From assembly GCF_000168975.1 (NCBI RefSeq), contig NZ_AAUW01000016.1:1-64000 (forward strand): a stretch of DNA of 64,000 nt, given 5' to 3'. Position numbers and translations under genes: made by a program. This document shows, piece by piece, positions 55,947 through 64,000 of the stretch. Source of the DNA: Roseibium aggregatum IAM 12614. GTDB taxonomy: Bacteria > Pseudomonadota > Alphaproteobacteria > Rhizobiales > Stappiaceae. Position 1 is the stretch's first letter, and each line of letters opens with the position of its first letter. The notes beneath the pieces are model-generated. The model was not told where the DNA came from, ran no database searches, and worked only from the letters and a program-made list of their open reading frames with translations.

Positions 55947-57320
55947 ATGACCAGGGATCCCGGCCATCTGACGGCAGACGACTTATACGCCCTGGCTCTA
56001 CGAAGCTTCGGCCGCGAGCAATGCGCGGCGGCAATTGCCTACGCAGATGCCTGTCTGGAGCTTTGCCCGGATCATCTGGACGCCTGGCTGCTCCAGGCTG
56101 AAGTTCATAGTCTGGAGGAGCGGCCGACGGCAGCCCTTGCGTGCCTTACCCGGGCCGTTGCCACACAGCCGGCGAGCGCCACCGCCCTCCACCGCCTTAT
56201 CGCGCACTATCTGCGCCTCGGGCGCTCGGGCGACGCTTTGCGCGTGGCGGAACAGCTCAAAAACCGGCAGCCGGATGATCCGGAGATCGACTATGTCCTC
56301 GCCGTTGCCCGCTCCAGGAGAGGCCAGCGCGACGAAGCCCTGGCCACCTTCAGGGAGCTGTTGTGCCACAATCCGCATGATGCCGGATCAGCCATCGAAG
56401 CTTCCTGGCTGGCTTTGGGACAACGGGACTATCAGGCTGGTTGGCCACTTTGGGAACACCGCTTCGGCTTAAACGTCAGCCCGGCGGCATCACAGCACCT
56501 GCCCTTCTGGGACGGGTCTCCGCTTTTGGGGAAGAAAATCCTGGTCCTGCCCGAGGGCGGCTATGGCGACATTATCTGGGCGGTACGTTTCCTGCCCGCG
56601 CTCAAGGCCACGGGTGCCAAGGTCCATTTTCTGTGTCCGCCTGCCCTTTTGCGCCTCCTGCAGTCCCTCGAAGGTGTCGACGAATGGGTCGATGAAGCAG
56701 ATGGCCCGCATGGTTGCGCGCTTCAGGTGTCCCTGCTGTCGCTGCCCTCACTCTTGAACGTCAATGACCCGTCTCTTCATCCACCGGCGCGCCTGCAGGG
56801 CGACTCGTCGTTTGCCGAAAAGCGCGACAGTTTGTTGGCAAGGGCAAGAGCGCCGCTGCGGGTCGGCATCATCTGGTCGGGAAACGTGGACTATGGCGGC
56901 AACGCGGACAGGGCAGCACAGCTCCAGGATTTTCTGCCGCTTGCCGAACTCCCCTTCGTCCAGCTCTTCAGTCTGCAGAAAGGCCCTCCGCAACGCCAGC
57001 TGATCGAGGGCGGGCTCGGGGATCTCGTGATCGACTGCGACGATTTCGATTTTGCCGAAACCGCCCTCCTGATCCAGGCGCTGGATATCATCGTGATGAC
57101 CGACAGCGCGGCCGCCCACATCGCGGGCGCGGTCGGCACGCCGGTCTGGGTACTGCTCGACACTTTTCCCCATTGGTACCATTGCTTTGAAGGGGAGAGA
57201 TCGGACTGGTATCCGGGCATGCGCTATTTCCGGCAAGAGAAATCGCGCAACTGGACCGATGTTGTCGGCAATATAAGGGAAGCTCTGAAAAGAGTTGCGA
57301 AAAGCAGAGGTATTTTGTAA
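55947..57320 (+). CDS. TPR protein with GT9/OGT-like C-terminal domain
   Basis: 457 aa. Residues about 10-170 hold four to five tetratricopeptide repeats (ADACLELCPDHLDAWLLQAEVHSLEERPTAALACLTRAVATQP). After a linker, residues about 190-450 form a GT-B-like domain, KILVLPEGGYGDIIWAVRFLPALKATGAKVHFLCPPALLRLLQSL and ending ALDIIVMTDSAAAHIAGAVGTPVWVLLD, which is the GT9 heptosyltransferase or OGT-like pattern. The TPR part may hold the acceptor protein while the GT part adds a sugar. This is inference from the architecture. Fifty-eight bases to the repeat protein. Confidence 0.82.
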   Translation: MTRDPGHLTADDLYALALRSFGREQCAAAIAYADACLELCPDHLDAWLLQAEVHSLEERPTAALACLTRAVATQPASATALHRLIAHYLRLGRSGDALRVAEQLKNRQPDDPEIDYVLAVARSRRGQRDEALATFRELLCHNPHDAGSAIEASWLALGQRDYQAGWPLWEHRFGLNVSPAASQHLPFWDGSPLLGKKILVLPEGGYGDIIWAVRFLPALKATGAKVHFLCPPALLRLLQSLEGVDEWVDEADGPHGCALQVSLLSLPSLLNVNDPSLHPPARLQGDSSFAEKRDSLLARARAPLRVGIIWSGNVDYGGNADRAAQLQDFLPLAELPFVQLFSLQKGPPQRQLIEGGLGDLVIDCDDFDFAETALLIQALDIIVMTDSAAAHIAGAVGTPVWVLLDTFPHWYHCFEGERSDWYPGMRYFRQEKSRNWTDVVGNIREALKRVAKSRGIL

Positions 57321-57378
57321 CTTTATGTCAGTTTTAGAATTAAATCTTCAACATTATTAGGATATTGAGGGAAAAGCT

Positions 57379-57951
57379 TTGGTCGACCGTAAGAAGCCGG
57401 GAATCGATCAAGATCTCGCAAAGTTGGGTGCTGGTCGAAAGCCATCCGCCGACAGCTCCATGGGCAGCCGGCCGGGGCAAATGCATTCTGAAACGCTCAC
57501 CGCCGGCCCGGCTGGATATGCTCCCTTCTCCAAACGGCCGGCGATGAACACGATCTATGCAGGGCATCCGGGCGCGCGGCGACCGGTGATGGACACCATC
57601 TACGCAGGGCACCCAGGCGCACGCCGCCCCGTCATGGACACCATCTACGCGGGGCACCCAGGCGCACGGCGCTCCGCCATGCACACGATCTACGCCGGCC
57701 ATCCCGGCTCGCGGTTGCCGGTGATGGAAACGATCTATGCGGGCCACCCCGGCTCCCGGGCACCATCGGCAAATACCGTCTTTGCACCGGGCTATCGCGG
57801 TTCGCAAATTCTGACGCGGCAGGTCACCAACCCCTTTACCCGCCAGCCGGAGACTGTCTCCTACAACATCGTCACCGGCCTTTATCTGGACAAGAGCCTC
57901 AACCGCTGGCTCCCAGCCCCGCCCTGGATCAGTGCACAGTTCCGGCGGTAA
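57379..57951 (+). CDS. Protein with five to six 15-residue TIYAGHPG repeats
   Basis: 190 aa, starting with TTG. After a basic/Ser-rich start of about 50 residues come five near-perfect repeats of 15 residues (residues 53-127) with the core TIYAGHPGAR and variable positions around P-x-M-x. A degenerate sixth copy (APSANTVFAPGYRGS) follows. The tail is a distinct domain (LTRQVTNPFTRQPETVSYNIVTGLYLDKSLNRWLPAPPWISAQF). No signal peptide, membrane helix or cysteine. No family recognised. The layout suggests a repetitive substrate or scaffold for the neighbouring glycosyltransferases, not an enzyme. Confidence 0.65.
   Translation: MVDRKKPGIDQDLAKLGAGRKPSADSSMGSRPGQMHSETLTAGPAGYAPFSKRPAMNTIYAGHPGARRPVMDTIYAGHPGARRPVMDTIYAGHPGARRSAMHTIYAGHPGSRLPVMETIYAGHPGSRAPSANTVFAPGYRGSQILTRQVTNPFTRQPETVSYNIVTGLYLDKSLNRWLPAPPWISAQFRR
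57535..57759 (+). repeat. 45-bp tandem repeat coding for TIYAGHPG units
   Basis: Five in-frame copies of a 45-bp unit at 57535, 57580, 57625, 57670 and 57715, plus a sixth degenerate copy. Copies 2 and 3 encode identical residues and differ mainly at third codon positions. The exact 45-bp phase keeps the frame, so number changes by slippage would alter only repeat count. Confidence 0.85.
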
Positions 57952-57967
57952 CAGGGGCGGCCCGCCC

Positions 57968-58753
57968 GTGCTGAGTTTCAACGTCAGCGTTGACGTGCAC
58001 GGCGGAGACGGCGAAGAAAGCGGCCCGGCGACAATCGGGTGGCTTCTGGCGGAAAACGAATCCCGATTGATCTACAAGCCGCCGCAAAGGCTGAAACAGC
58101 CTTCGCCCTCACGCCCGCGAACCCATGCAAAATCGGTGACTGCGTGCCCGGCGGTTCTGGGGCTCGAAAGCCGGTTGTTCGAGGTGCAATGTCCCTGCGA
58201 CCTGACACTTCGCATGGCAGAAACCGACTTTGGCGAACCTGCCGTTGTAAATGCCGACGGCCCCATGTCCACGGTTCGTGACGATGTCTTTGCCAATCTC
58301 ATCATCCTTCATCCGCGTGAGGAATGGCGCGACCCCGGCAGGCCGATCCTGCAGATGCGCCTGCCATATATCTTCATAGCGGACGAGCCCACCTACATGT
58401 CGCAGCTTCCGCCCTTTCAGCATCTCAGAAAAACGCCCCTGCCCGGTCTGATGATCCCTGGACGGTTTCCGATCAACGTCTGGCCGCGAACGCTGACCTG
58501 GGCTTTCGAGTGGCACGATATCTCGGCACCTCTTGAACTGCGGCGCGGCGACCCACTGTTCTATGTCCTGTTTGAAGTCTTGCCCCAGTCACGGGCAATC
58601 CAGCTGGTCGAGGCGGAGCGCACACCGGAGCTGGAGGCCTATCTGCAGCAGATCAACGGTGTTGTCGGCTTTGTGAACCAGACATTTTCACTCTTCAGGG
58701 CGGCGGAAGAGCTGCGGCCGGCACACCTCGTTCAACCGAAAAAGAAACCCTAG
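57968..58753 (+). CDS. Unknown protein, possibly DUF6065-like
   Basis: 261 aa. It begins with GTG 57968 (AGGGG 10 bases upstream); the frame opens further back but inside the previous gene. It shows VTACPAVLGLESRLFEVQCPCDLTLRM, LILHPREEWRDPGRPILQMRLPYIFIADEPTYMSQLPP and NVWPRTLTWAFEWHDISAPLELRRGDPLFYVLFEVLP. That arrangement loosely resembles DUF6065 proteins. No catalytic motif is visible; it has two neighbouring cysteines (CPC). It lies 16 bp after the repeat gene, so it probably acts in the same process. Confidence 0.5.
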   Translation: MLSFNVSVDVHGGDGEESGPATIGWLLAENESRLIYKPPQRLKQPSPSRPRTHAKSVTACPAVLGLESRLFEVQCPCDLTLRMAETDFGEPAVVNADGPMSTVRDDVFANLIILHPREEWRDPGRPILQMRLPYIFIADEPTYMSQLPPFQHLRKTPLPGLMIPGRFPINVWPRTLTWAFEWHDISAPLELRRGDPLFYVLFEVLPQSRAIQLVEAERTPELEAYLQQINGVVGFVNQTFSLFRAAEELRPAHLVQPKKKP

Positions 58754-58824
58754 AAAACCGGTGCCCCTCGCGGCTGCCCGAGGCGGCGGTTCGAGCCAAC
58801 CGCTTTCCGAAGAAGGAATAGGAA

Positions 58825-59646
58825 ATGGCGAACGAGGCTGGCGAAGCAACTCCACTCGTCATCATGATCGCGATGCCGACCCGCGGACAGGTCGAACTGC
58901 CGACCGTTCGCTCGCTCATCGCGCTGACACAGGAGTTTCAGCGTCACGGACTGCCCTTTGCCTTCGAAACCTACGGCGCGGCCAACCTCGTCATCAACCG
59001 CAATCACCTGATGAGCAGGTTTCTCGCTCACAAGGACTTCAGCCATATGCTGATGCTTGATTCCGACATGGAGTTTTCGCCCGAGGCCGTCTGGCGGCTG
59101 ATCGCCTTCGGCGATGATTTCGTCAGCGCGTCCTACCCGCAGAAATATTACAACTGGGACCTGCTCCGGCACCTCATTGAAGCCGAAGCCGCTCTGCCGA
59201 AAACCGAGCGAACCCCGATGGAACAGCTCATCTCCCGCAGCACGACCTACAACCACCAGCTTCGCGACTACGACAACACGGACTGGCAGCCTGAGCACCG
59301 TGATGGCTTCATCTCCATCCCGGCAGGGGGCCAGGGCCTGACACTGCTGAGCCGCAAGGTGCCCGAAACAATGGTGGCACGCGGCGTCGTCACCCACTAT
59401 CCCGACATGTCCCTGATCCCGGCCCATGCCGGCATGGAGTATTACGACTTCTTCGGCCATCTGCCGACGCCGGACGGACGGCTGTTCCTGCACGAAGATC
59501 AGAGCTTCAGCCTGCGCTGGGTCCGTGGTTGCAGCGGCACAATCTGGCTCGACTGCCAAACCACCATCCGCCACGCAGGGCAACACACGTTCGAAGGCAG
59601 ATATGCCGACAAATTGCGCGACGACTTTCCCTCGCTTGAGGTTTGA
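58825..59646 (+). CDS. GT-A-like glycosyltransferase
   Basis: 273 aa. The fold shows MIAMPTRGQVELPTVRSLIALTQEFQRHGLPFAFETYGAANLVINRNHLMSRFL, the metal-binding DSD in LMLDSDMEF, and a later HEDQSFSLRWV with a catalytic-type Asp. This is a family 2/GT-A nucleotide-sugar transferase with no membrane helix. The acceptor is unknown; the neighbouring repeat protein and TPR-GT9 gene are candidates. AGGAA is close before ATG 58825. Last gene of the run. Confidence 0.8.
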   Translation: MANEAGEATPLVIMIAMPTRGQVELPTVRSLIALTQEFQRHGLPFAFETYGAANLVINRNHLMSRFLAHKDFSHMLMLDSDMEFSPEAVWRLIAFGDDFVSASYPQKYYNWDLLRHLIEAEAALPKTERTPMEQLISRSTTYNHQLRDYDNTDWQPEHRDGFISIPAGGQGLTLLSRKVPETMVARGVVTHYPDMSLIPAHAGMEYYDFFGHLPTPDGRLFLHEDQSFSLRWVRGCSGTIWLDCQTTIRHAGQHTFEGRYADKLRDDFPSLEV

Positions 59647-59737
59647 CCGCTGGCGGCCTGTTCAGCTGAAGCGGAAGGGTCTCAACCAACCAGCGTTCGC
59701 CCCTGAGGAGCTGTCTGCAACTGCCTGCCCAAACGCG

Positions 59738-59765
59738 AAAGGCCGCGCCCGAAGGCACGGCCCTT
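59738..59765 (-). terminator. Terminator of the tautomerase gene
   Basis: GGCCGTGCC, a UUCG-type tetraloop and GGCGCGGCC (one G-T wobble) form a stem on the minus strand followed by TTT. It lies some 25 bp beyond the stop codon. Confidence 0.7.
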
Positions 59766-59788
59766 GTTGCAACAGTTTTTCGCTCGGG

Positions 59789-60013
59789 TCAGGCGACTTT
59801 CTTGCCCGACATGGCGTGAACGTCCGCAGCTCCCAGGCGCTGGCCGCCAATCGCCCAATCACCCTGCTCGACTTCCATAACGCGGACCCAGGTAACCGGG
59901 CGCATGGCTTCGCCTTCCACGGCGACCATGGCTTCGGTCACTTTTTCGATCAGCTGGTGCTTCTGTTCGGGGGTGAAAACGTTCTTGATGACATCAATCG
60001 TTACCAACGGCAT
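59789..60013 (-). CDS. 4-oxalocrotonate tautomerase family protein
   Basis: 74 aa. After Met removal Pro is N-terminal ([56 protein letters not shown]), the catalytic base of tautomerases. The segment [16 protein letters not shown] is typical of the family. AGGAG precedes ATG 60013. It is divergent from the winged-helix/TPR regulator, which may control it. Substrate (a keto-enol acid) is unknown. Confidence 0.92.
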   Translation of the reverse strand: MPLVTIDVIKNVFTPEQKHQLIEKVTEAMVAVEGEAMRPVTWVRVMEVEQGDWAIGGQRLGAADVHAMSGKKVA

Positions 60014-60096
60014 TTCATATCTCCTGGTTCATGTTTCAGTGTTTCAAAACTATCGGCTGTTCCCGATGAACAAGAGATACGCCTTACCCAGCGGCA

Positions 60097-61767
60097 ATGC
60101 TTGACGAGGACATGAATATAACTGACCTTTTCATGAAGACTTTCGGGAAAGGGGGATGTGTGCCGCAAGCTGACGCCCTGGTATATACCTTCGACGGCTT
60201 TGAACTGGACGGCGCACGTTTCGAATTGCGCCGTGGTGGCGAACGCGTGGCGATCGAGCCGCAGGTCCTTTCTCTCCTCTTGCTGCTGGTGGAAAACCGC
60301 GACCGGTTGGTCAGCAAAGACGAATTGATCGAGCATGTCTGGGATGGACGGATCGTCTCCGAAACCGCTGTAGCGGCACGCATCAAGGCGGCGCGCAAGG
60401 CGGTGGGGGACAAAGGTAGCGCACAGAAAGTCATCCGGACAATCCACGGCAAGGGCTTCCGGTTTATCGCAGAGACCGAGGTTACCAGTGCCCAGGTAAC
60501 GGCCCATCCCAGACCTTCAGATCTGATCACCGAGGAGCAAGCCGCCCCGGCAATTGAAAACCTGCTGAAGAACGCCCTCGACGGGCGGCCTTCCATCGCC
60601 GTCCTGCCTTTCCAGTATTTCGGCGAACCGGGTCAGCATGAGATCGTGGCCGATGCCCTGCCCGCCGACATCATTGCGGATCTGTCGCGCCTGCACTGGC
60701 TGTTCGTCATCGCACGCGGATCGAGCTTCCGCTTTCGCGGGCCCGATGTGGATCCGCTGTCCGCCGGCCGGCAACTCGGTGTTTGCTATGGTCTCACCGG
60801 CACGGTGGAATGTACGGGCGGGAGCCTCACGATCGGCGTATCGCTGATCGACATGACCAGCAGCGGCACGATCTGGGCGGAACATTATCGTGCCGGCCTC
60901 ACCGAATTGCAGCAGCTCAGACCGGAAATCGAAAGCCACGTGGTTGCCAGCCTGGCGGTGCAGATCCCGCAGAACGAAGCGCGGATCGCGCGTAGGCGCG
61001 CGCCGGGAGAACTCGATGCCTGGGCCTGTTTCCACCTTGGCCTGGATCACATGTACCGCTTCAACCGGCAGGACAACGCCCGTGCGGCGGCACTGTTCAC
61101 GCAATCGCTGGAGCGCGATCCCTATTTCTCCAGCGCGATGGGCGGGCTGTCCTTCACGCATTTCCAGTCCGCTTTCATGCGTTTTTCAGACGATCCCGCA
61201 GCGGAGGTGGAAGAGGCACGCGCGCTGGCCCAGCAGGCGGTGGAGACCGACAGGTTCGATCCCTTTGCCCATTTCAACGCCGGGCGCTGTTCCTGGCTCG
61301 ATGGCCGGCTTGAAGATGCCATCGCCTGGTTCGACCGGGCGACCAGCCTCAGCCCCAGTTTCGCGCAAGGCGTCTACACACGCGGGCTGGTGAGCGTGAT
61401 GGCAGGACAGGCAGCGCAGGCCGATGTTGACCTTGCGCTGGCGCTGGACCTCAGCCCGCTCGACCCGCTCGCCTATGGCATGACATCGGCACGGGCGCTG
61501 GTGCAACTTCAACTGGGCAACATATCAAAGGCGCAAGAGCTTGGCGTAAAGGCGGCGCAGATGATCGGGGCGCACAAGCATATCTCGCTGATCGCAGCGC
61601 TGACGTCGCATCTGGCCGGCAAGGATGCCGAAGCCCGGCAATGGCTGGCACGGGCAAAACAGGCGGATCCGGCCATCAGCTCGGAAGTTTTCTTTGCGTC
61701 CTTCCCCTTTGCCGAGAATGGCGCTCGCGAAACCATAGAAAAAGCCCTGCGGGACCTCGGGGTGTGA
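60097..61767 (+). CDS. Winged-helix (OmpR/CadC-type) regulator with TPR domain
   Basis: 556 aa. Residues about 30-130 form a winged helix-turn-helix of the OmpR/CadC type (FDGFELDGARFELRRGGERVAIEPQVLSLLLLLVENRDRLVSKDELIEHVWDGRIVSETAVAARIKAARKAVGDKGSAQKVIRTIHGKGFRF). No membrane helix follows, unlike CadC. A middle domain (GRPSIAVLPFQYFGEPGQHEIVADALPADII) and about eight TPR-like repeats fill the rest, as in SARP/adenylate-cyclase-linked sensors. ATG 60097 or ATG 60112 (GAGG upstream) are both possible. Divergent from the tautomerase. Confidence 0.85.
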   Translation: MLDEDMNITDLFMKTFGKGGCVPQADALVYTFDGFELDGARFELRRGGERVAIEPQVLSLLLLLVENRDRLVSKDELIEHVWDGRIVSETAVAARIKAARKAVGDKGSAQKVIRTIHGKGFRFIAETEVTSAQVTAHPRPSDLITEEQAAPAIENLLKNALDGRPSIAVLPFQYFGEPGQHEIVADALPADIIADLSRLHWLFVIARGSSFRFRGPDVDPLSAGRQLGVCYGLTGTVECTGGSLTIGVSLIDMTSSGTIWAEHYRAGLTELQQLRPEIESHVVASLAVQIPQNEARIARRRAPGELDAWACFHLGLDHMYRFNRQDNARAAALFTQSLERDPYFSSAMGGLSFTHFQSAFMRFSDDPAAEVEEARALAQQAVETDRFDPFAHFNAGRCSWLDGRLEDAIAWFDRATSLSPSFAQGVYTRGLVSVMAGQAAQADVDLALALDLSPLDPLAYGMTSARALVQLQLGNISKAQELGVKAAQMIGAHKHISLIAALTSHLAGKDAEARQWLARAKQADPAISSEVFFASFPFAENGARETIEKALRDLGV

Positions 61768-62139
61768 AAAGGCTTCACGGCCCCAACACTGCCGGAAACC
61801 TGTCCCTCATCAAGGCTGGAATTGTGTGACGGCCGCTATCTGCTTGGGGCCGAACTCCGATTTCAGAAGTTATACACGCCCTCATTTGCAAACCTCCAAG
61901 TTCTTCTCTGCATCTTACCGATTGTTTCAAGTCTCCCTGCGCTGACACTTCGGCGCCACCAAGGTTCCGGATGTATCGCCTTCCACCACAGAGATGCGAC
62001 ACAAAGCACTTTCTGAAATTTCAATCGATTAGTCTTCAAACAGCTTATGGACATTGCGTTTGCACAAGAGCTAAACACCCTGCGCAGGCTAAAGACTTGC
62101 CACTCATTGCGCTGGAAAGACCAAAAGGGAGTTTTGTGT
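61768..62139. other. Intergenic region before the long GAPDH gene, nothing recognised
   Basis: About 370 bases without a convincing ORF. A frame open from 62047 lies in phase with the GAPDH but its start region has no ribosome site. The promoter is probably here. Confidence 0.35.
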
Positions 62140-63573
62140 ATGGCGGCTATGGATAATCACTTCGAGAACTGGAAGGAAAAACAGTCCGCCGCCGAGCAGA
62201 TGATCCCGCTCGTTGGTCACCTCTACCGTGATTTCGGCATCAACATCCGCATTTTCGGGCGTCGCCTGCTGAACAACTCCGCCATCGAGATCATCAAGGC
62301 ACACCGCTATGCCTTGCAGATCACCGGGCAGGAGCTGGAAGTCTCCAGGAGCCTTGAAATCGTCAAGGCGATGCTCGAGATGGATCTCGCCGCCTCCCGC
62401 GTCGACCTCGGCAAGCTCTGCCACCGCTACATGGAAGAAGGCGGTGACGTTAAGAGTTTCCTTGAGACGCAGCTTGCCAGCATCAACACCGGCAAAACCT
62501 CCATCCTGCAGGAACCGCAGGACGTCGTTCTTTACGGTTTCGGCCGCATTGGCCGTCTTCTCGCCCGCATGCTGATCGAACGCGTCGGCGCCGGCAACAA
62601 GATGCGCCTTCGTGCAATTGTCGTGCGCGGCGGCAAGGAGGGCGATCTCAAGAAACGCTCCAGCCTGCTGCGACGGGACTCCGTCCACGGCGCATTCAGT
62701 GGCTCCATCACCATCGATGAAGAGCAGAACGCGATCATCGCCAACGGCAATTACATCCAGGTGATCTACGCCAACTCGCCCGCCGAGGTCGACTACACCA
62801 AATACGGCATCCGCAATGCGCTGGTGGTCGACAACACGGGCATCTGGCGCGACGAGGAGAGCCTTGGCCAACATCTGAAATGTCCGGGTGCATCGAAGGT
62901 CATCCTCACCGCGCCAGGCAAAGGCAACATAAAGAATGTCGTCTATGGCGTGAACCACGGCGACATCACGGAAGACGACAAGATCCTGAGTGCCGCCTCC
63001 TGCACCACCAACGCGATCACGCCGGTACTCAAGGTGATCAACGATGAGTTCGGCATCGAGAACGGCCACGTGGAAACCATCCACGCCTTTACCAACGACC
63101 AGAACCTGATCGACAACTACCACAAGGGCGATCGCCGCGGCCGGGCCGCACCCTTGAACATGGTCCTGACGAGCACTGGCGCGGCAAGCGCCGTCGCAAA
63201 GTGCCTGCCGGAAATGAAGGGCAAGCTGACCGGCAACGCGGTTCGCGTGCCGATCCCCAATGTCTCCATGGCCATCCTGAACCTGAACCTCAAGCGCGAG
63301 ACGACGGCCGAGGAAATGAACGATTACCTGCGGGGCGTTTCCGTACAGTCGCTGATGCAGGACCAGATCGACTACACAGCCTCGACCGAACTGGTCTCCT
63401 CCGACCTCGTCGGCTCCACCCACGCCGGCGTGGTCGACAGCCAGGCCACCATCGTCGACGGCAACCGCCTGGTCCTCTACGTCTGGTACGACAACGAGGC
63501 AGGCTACAGCACCCAGGTTATCCGCCTGATGCAAGAAGTAGCGGGCATGAAATACCCGACAGTCCCGGCGTAA
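62140..63573 (+). CDS. Long-form glyceraldehyde-3-phosphate dehydrogenase
   Basis: 477 aa, about 140 more than a normal GAPDH. The catalytic domain has NAD-binding VVLYGFGRIGRLLARMLIERV, the catalytic SAASCTTNAITPV (C288), and GAPDH-type APLNMVLTSTGAASAVAKCLPEMKGKLTGNAVRVPIPNVS and WYDNEAGYSTQVIRL. The added N-terminal 125 residues (MAAMDNHFENWKEKQSAAEQMIPLVGHLYRDFGINIRIFGRRLLN) are helical. Similar long copies exist in Pseudomonas and Vibrio as a second GAPDH. GGGAG lies about 9 bases before ATG 62140. A catabolic or anabolic direction cannot be read. Confidence 0.85.
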   Translation: MAAMDNHFENWKEKQSAAEQMIPLVGHLYRDFGINIRIFGRRLLNNSAIEIIKAHRYALQITGQELEVSRSLEIVKAMLEMDLAASRVDLGKLCHRYMEEGGDVKSFLETQLASINTGKTSILQEPQDVVLYGFGRIGRLLARMLIERVGAGNKMRLRAIVVRGGKEGDLKKRSSLLRRDSVHGAFSGSITIDEEQNAIIANGNYIQVIYANSPAEVDYTKYGIRNALVVDNTGIWRDEESLGQHLKCPGASKVILTAPGKGNIKNVVYGVNHGDITEDDKILSAASCTTNAITPVLKVINDEFGIENGHVETIHAFTNDQNLIDNYHKGDRRGRAAPLNMVLTSTGAASAVAKCLPEMKGKLTGNAVRVPIPNVSMAILNLNLKRETTAEEMNDYLRGVSVQSLMQDQIDYTASTELVSSDLVGSTHAGVVDSQATIVDGNRLVLYVWYDNEAGYSTQVIRLMQEVAGMKYPTVPA

Positions 63574-64000
63574 CACCGGCCTCAACAAACTGCACGGGGC
63601 CAAGCCATGCCTTGGCCCCTGCCTTTGCCTCCCCGATTGGTAGCGGGTTGCTCTGACATGGAAATGGCGCAGCGCATTTGGCAGATCGAGCGCAACAAGC
63701 TAGTCAGCAAAGCGCTCCCACTCCAGTCGTTCGAAAGACATTTGCGACTTCCTGGAAGCTGGCCTTGCCGATAGCGCCGGTCGATCACTTCGAAGAAGTG
63801 GTTCGAATCCCATTCGGCCCGCGATTCACCACCGATATCCGCCTAAAACAGCTTATGTACAGCCGATCACAGTAACGCGGGCTCGCGGGATAGGTGACCC
63901 GAAAAGACCACAGTCCCGGCTGACGTTCTATTGGTTTCGCCCAATGTTAACTGCTCGACGACGCTAATTCTGGTTACGTTATTTTGTTTCCGCTGTGCCG
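63574..64000. other. Intergenic end of window, with terminator-like hairpin
   Basis: GGGGCCAAG at 63596-63604 pairs with CTTGGCCCC at 63611-63619 (9 bp, 6-base loop), ending the GAPDH transcript; the T tract is weak. The rest to 64000 contains only frames with no recognisable protein. A segment resembling a tRNA T-arm (GGTTCGAATCC near 63803) has no matching tRNA body around it. Confidence 0.4.

Noticed and set aside
57535..57759. CRISPR array
   Set aside because: The 45-bp repeats are contiguous without unique spacers and form part of an open reading frame.
62104..63603. A 499-aa minus-strand open frame over the GAPDH gene
   Set aside because: Antisense of a gene with an intact catalytic motif.
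63800..63830. tRNA-like T-arm GGTTCGAATCC
   Set aside because: No acceptor, D or anticodon arms could be paired around it.

Overview
The window is 64 kb of GC-rich bacterial chromosome that looks like an alphaproteobacterium of the order Hyphomicrobiales, most likely a marine Stappiaceae member (Labrenzia/Roseibium type). The evidence is the trxB-lsrB gene pair, an AatA-type aspartate aminotransferase, a solitary ClpS, a long UvrB, and many alphaproteobacterial families of unknown function (DUF992, DUF1176 twice, DUF1402, DUF3775, DUF6165). Genus assignment is inference. I saw no tRNA, rRNA, CRISPR array, transposase or phage structural gene.

0-13.6 kb is mostly housekeeping: the trxB 3' end, lsrB, a probable anti-Shine-Dalgarno sRNA, msrP, an EF-G-like GTPase, DUF992, aatA, a metallo-hydrolase, an HxlR regulator, a PAS protein and small membrane proteins. 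13.7-19.7 kb holds an acyltransferase-like membrane protein, an APH/choline-kinase-like protein, a SelW-like protein, a periplasmic binding protein and a chemoreceptor. 20-23.7 kb is a two-part stress or detoxification region. A merR gene is coupled to a carboxymuconolactone-decarboxylase (CMD) gene, and a tetR gene with two matching operators precedes an AhpD-like gene and an unusual SRPBCC-DehI fusion. 23.8-27.1 kb has a solute-binding protein divergent from a choline-sulfatase gene, with a BetI-like palindrome between them. 27.5-29.1 kb encodes small secreted proteins, including a two-repeat MVL-type lectin and a cysteine-rich protein.

29.7-37.9 kb contains uvrB, a tandemly repeated palindromic element of about 295 bp, a small membrane protein, an OmpA-family envelope protein with a very long acidic low-complexity linker, and a DUF1176 protein. 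38.6-43 kb has a large coiled-coil protein and a nucleotide-sugar set (sugar transferase, WecE-like aminotransferase, dTDP-sugar dehydratase-like). 43.2-54.1 kb is mixed housekeeping: clpS, chalcone-isomerase-like with MFS, DUF1402, MBL hydrolase, the second DUF1176, a cold-shock protein with a huge RGG/GY-rich N-terminus, GNAT-rlmJ, RNase T2 and GST.

54.2-59.7 kb is the most unusual block. It has DUF6165, a truncated FkbM remnant, then a five-gene same-strand run: FkbM methyltransferase, TPR plus GT9-like protein, a protein with five or six 15-residue repeats, an unknown protein, and a GT-A-like glycosyltransferase. It reads as a possible dedicated modification system with a repetitive acceptor. 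The window ends with a tautomerase divergent from a winged-helix/TPR regulator, and a long-form GAPDH.
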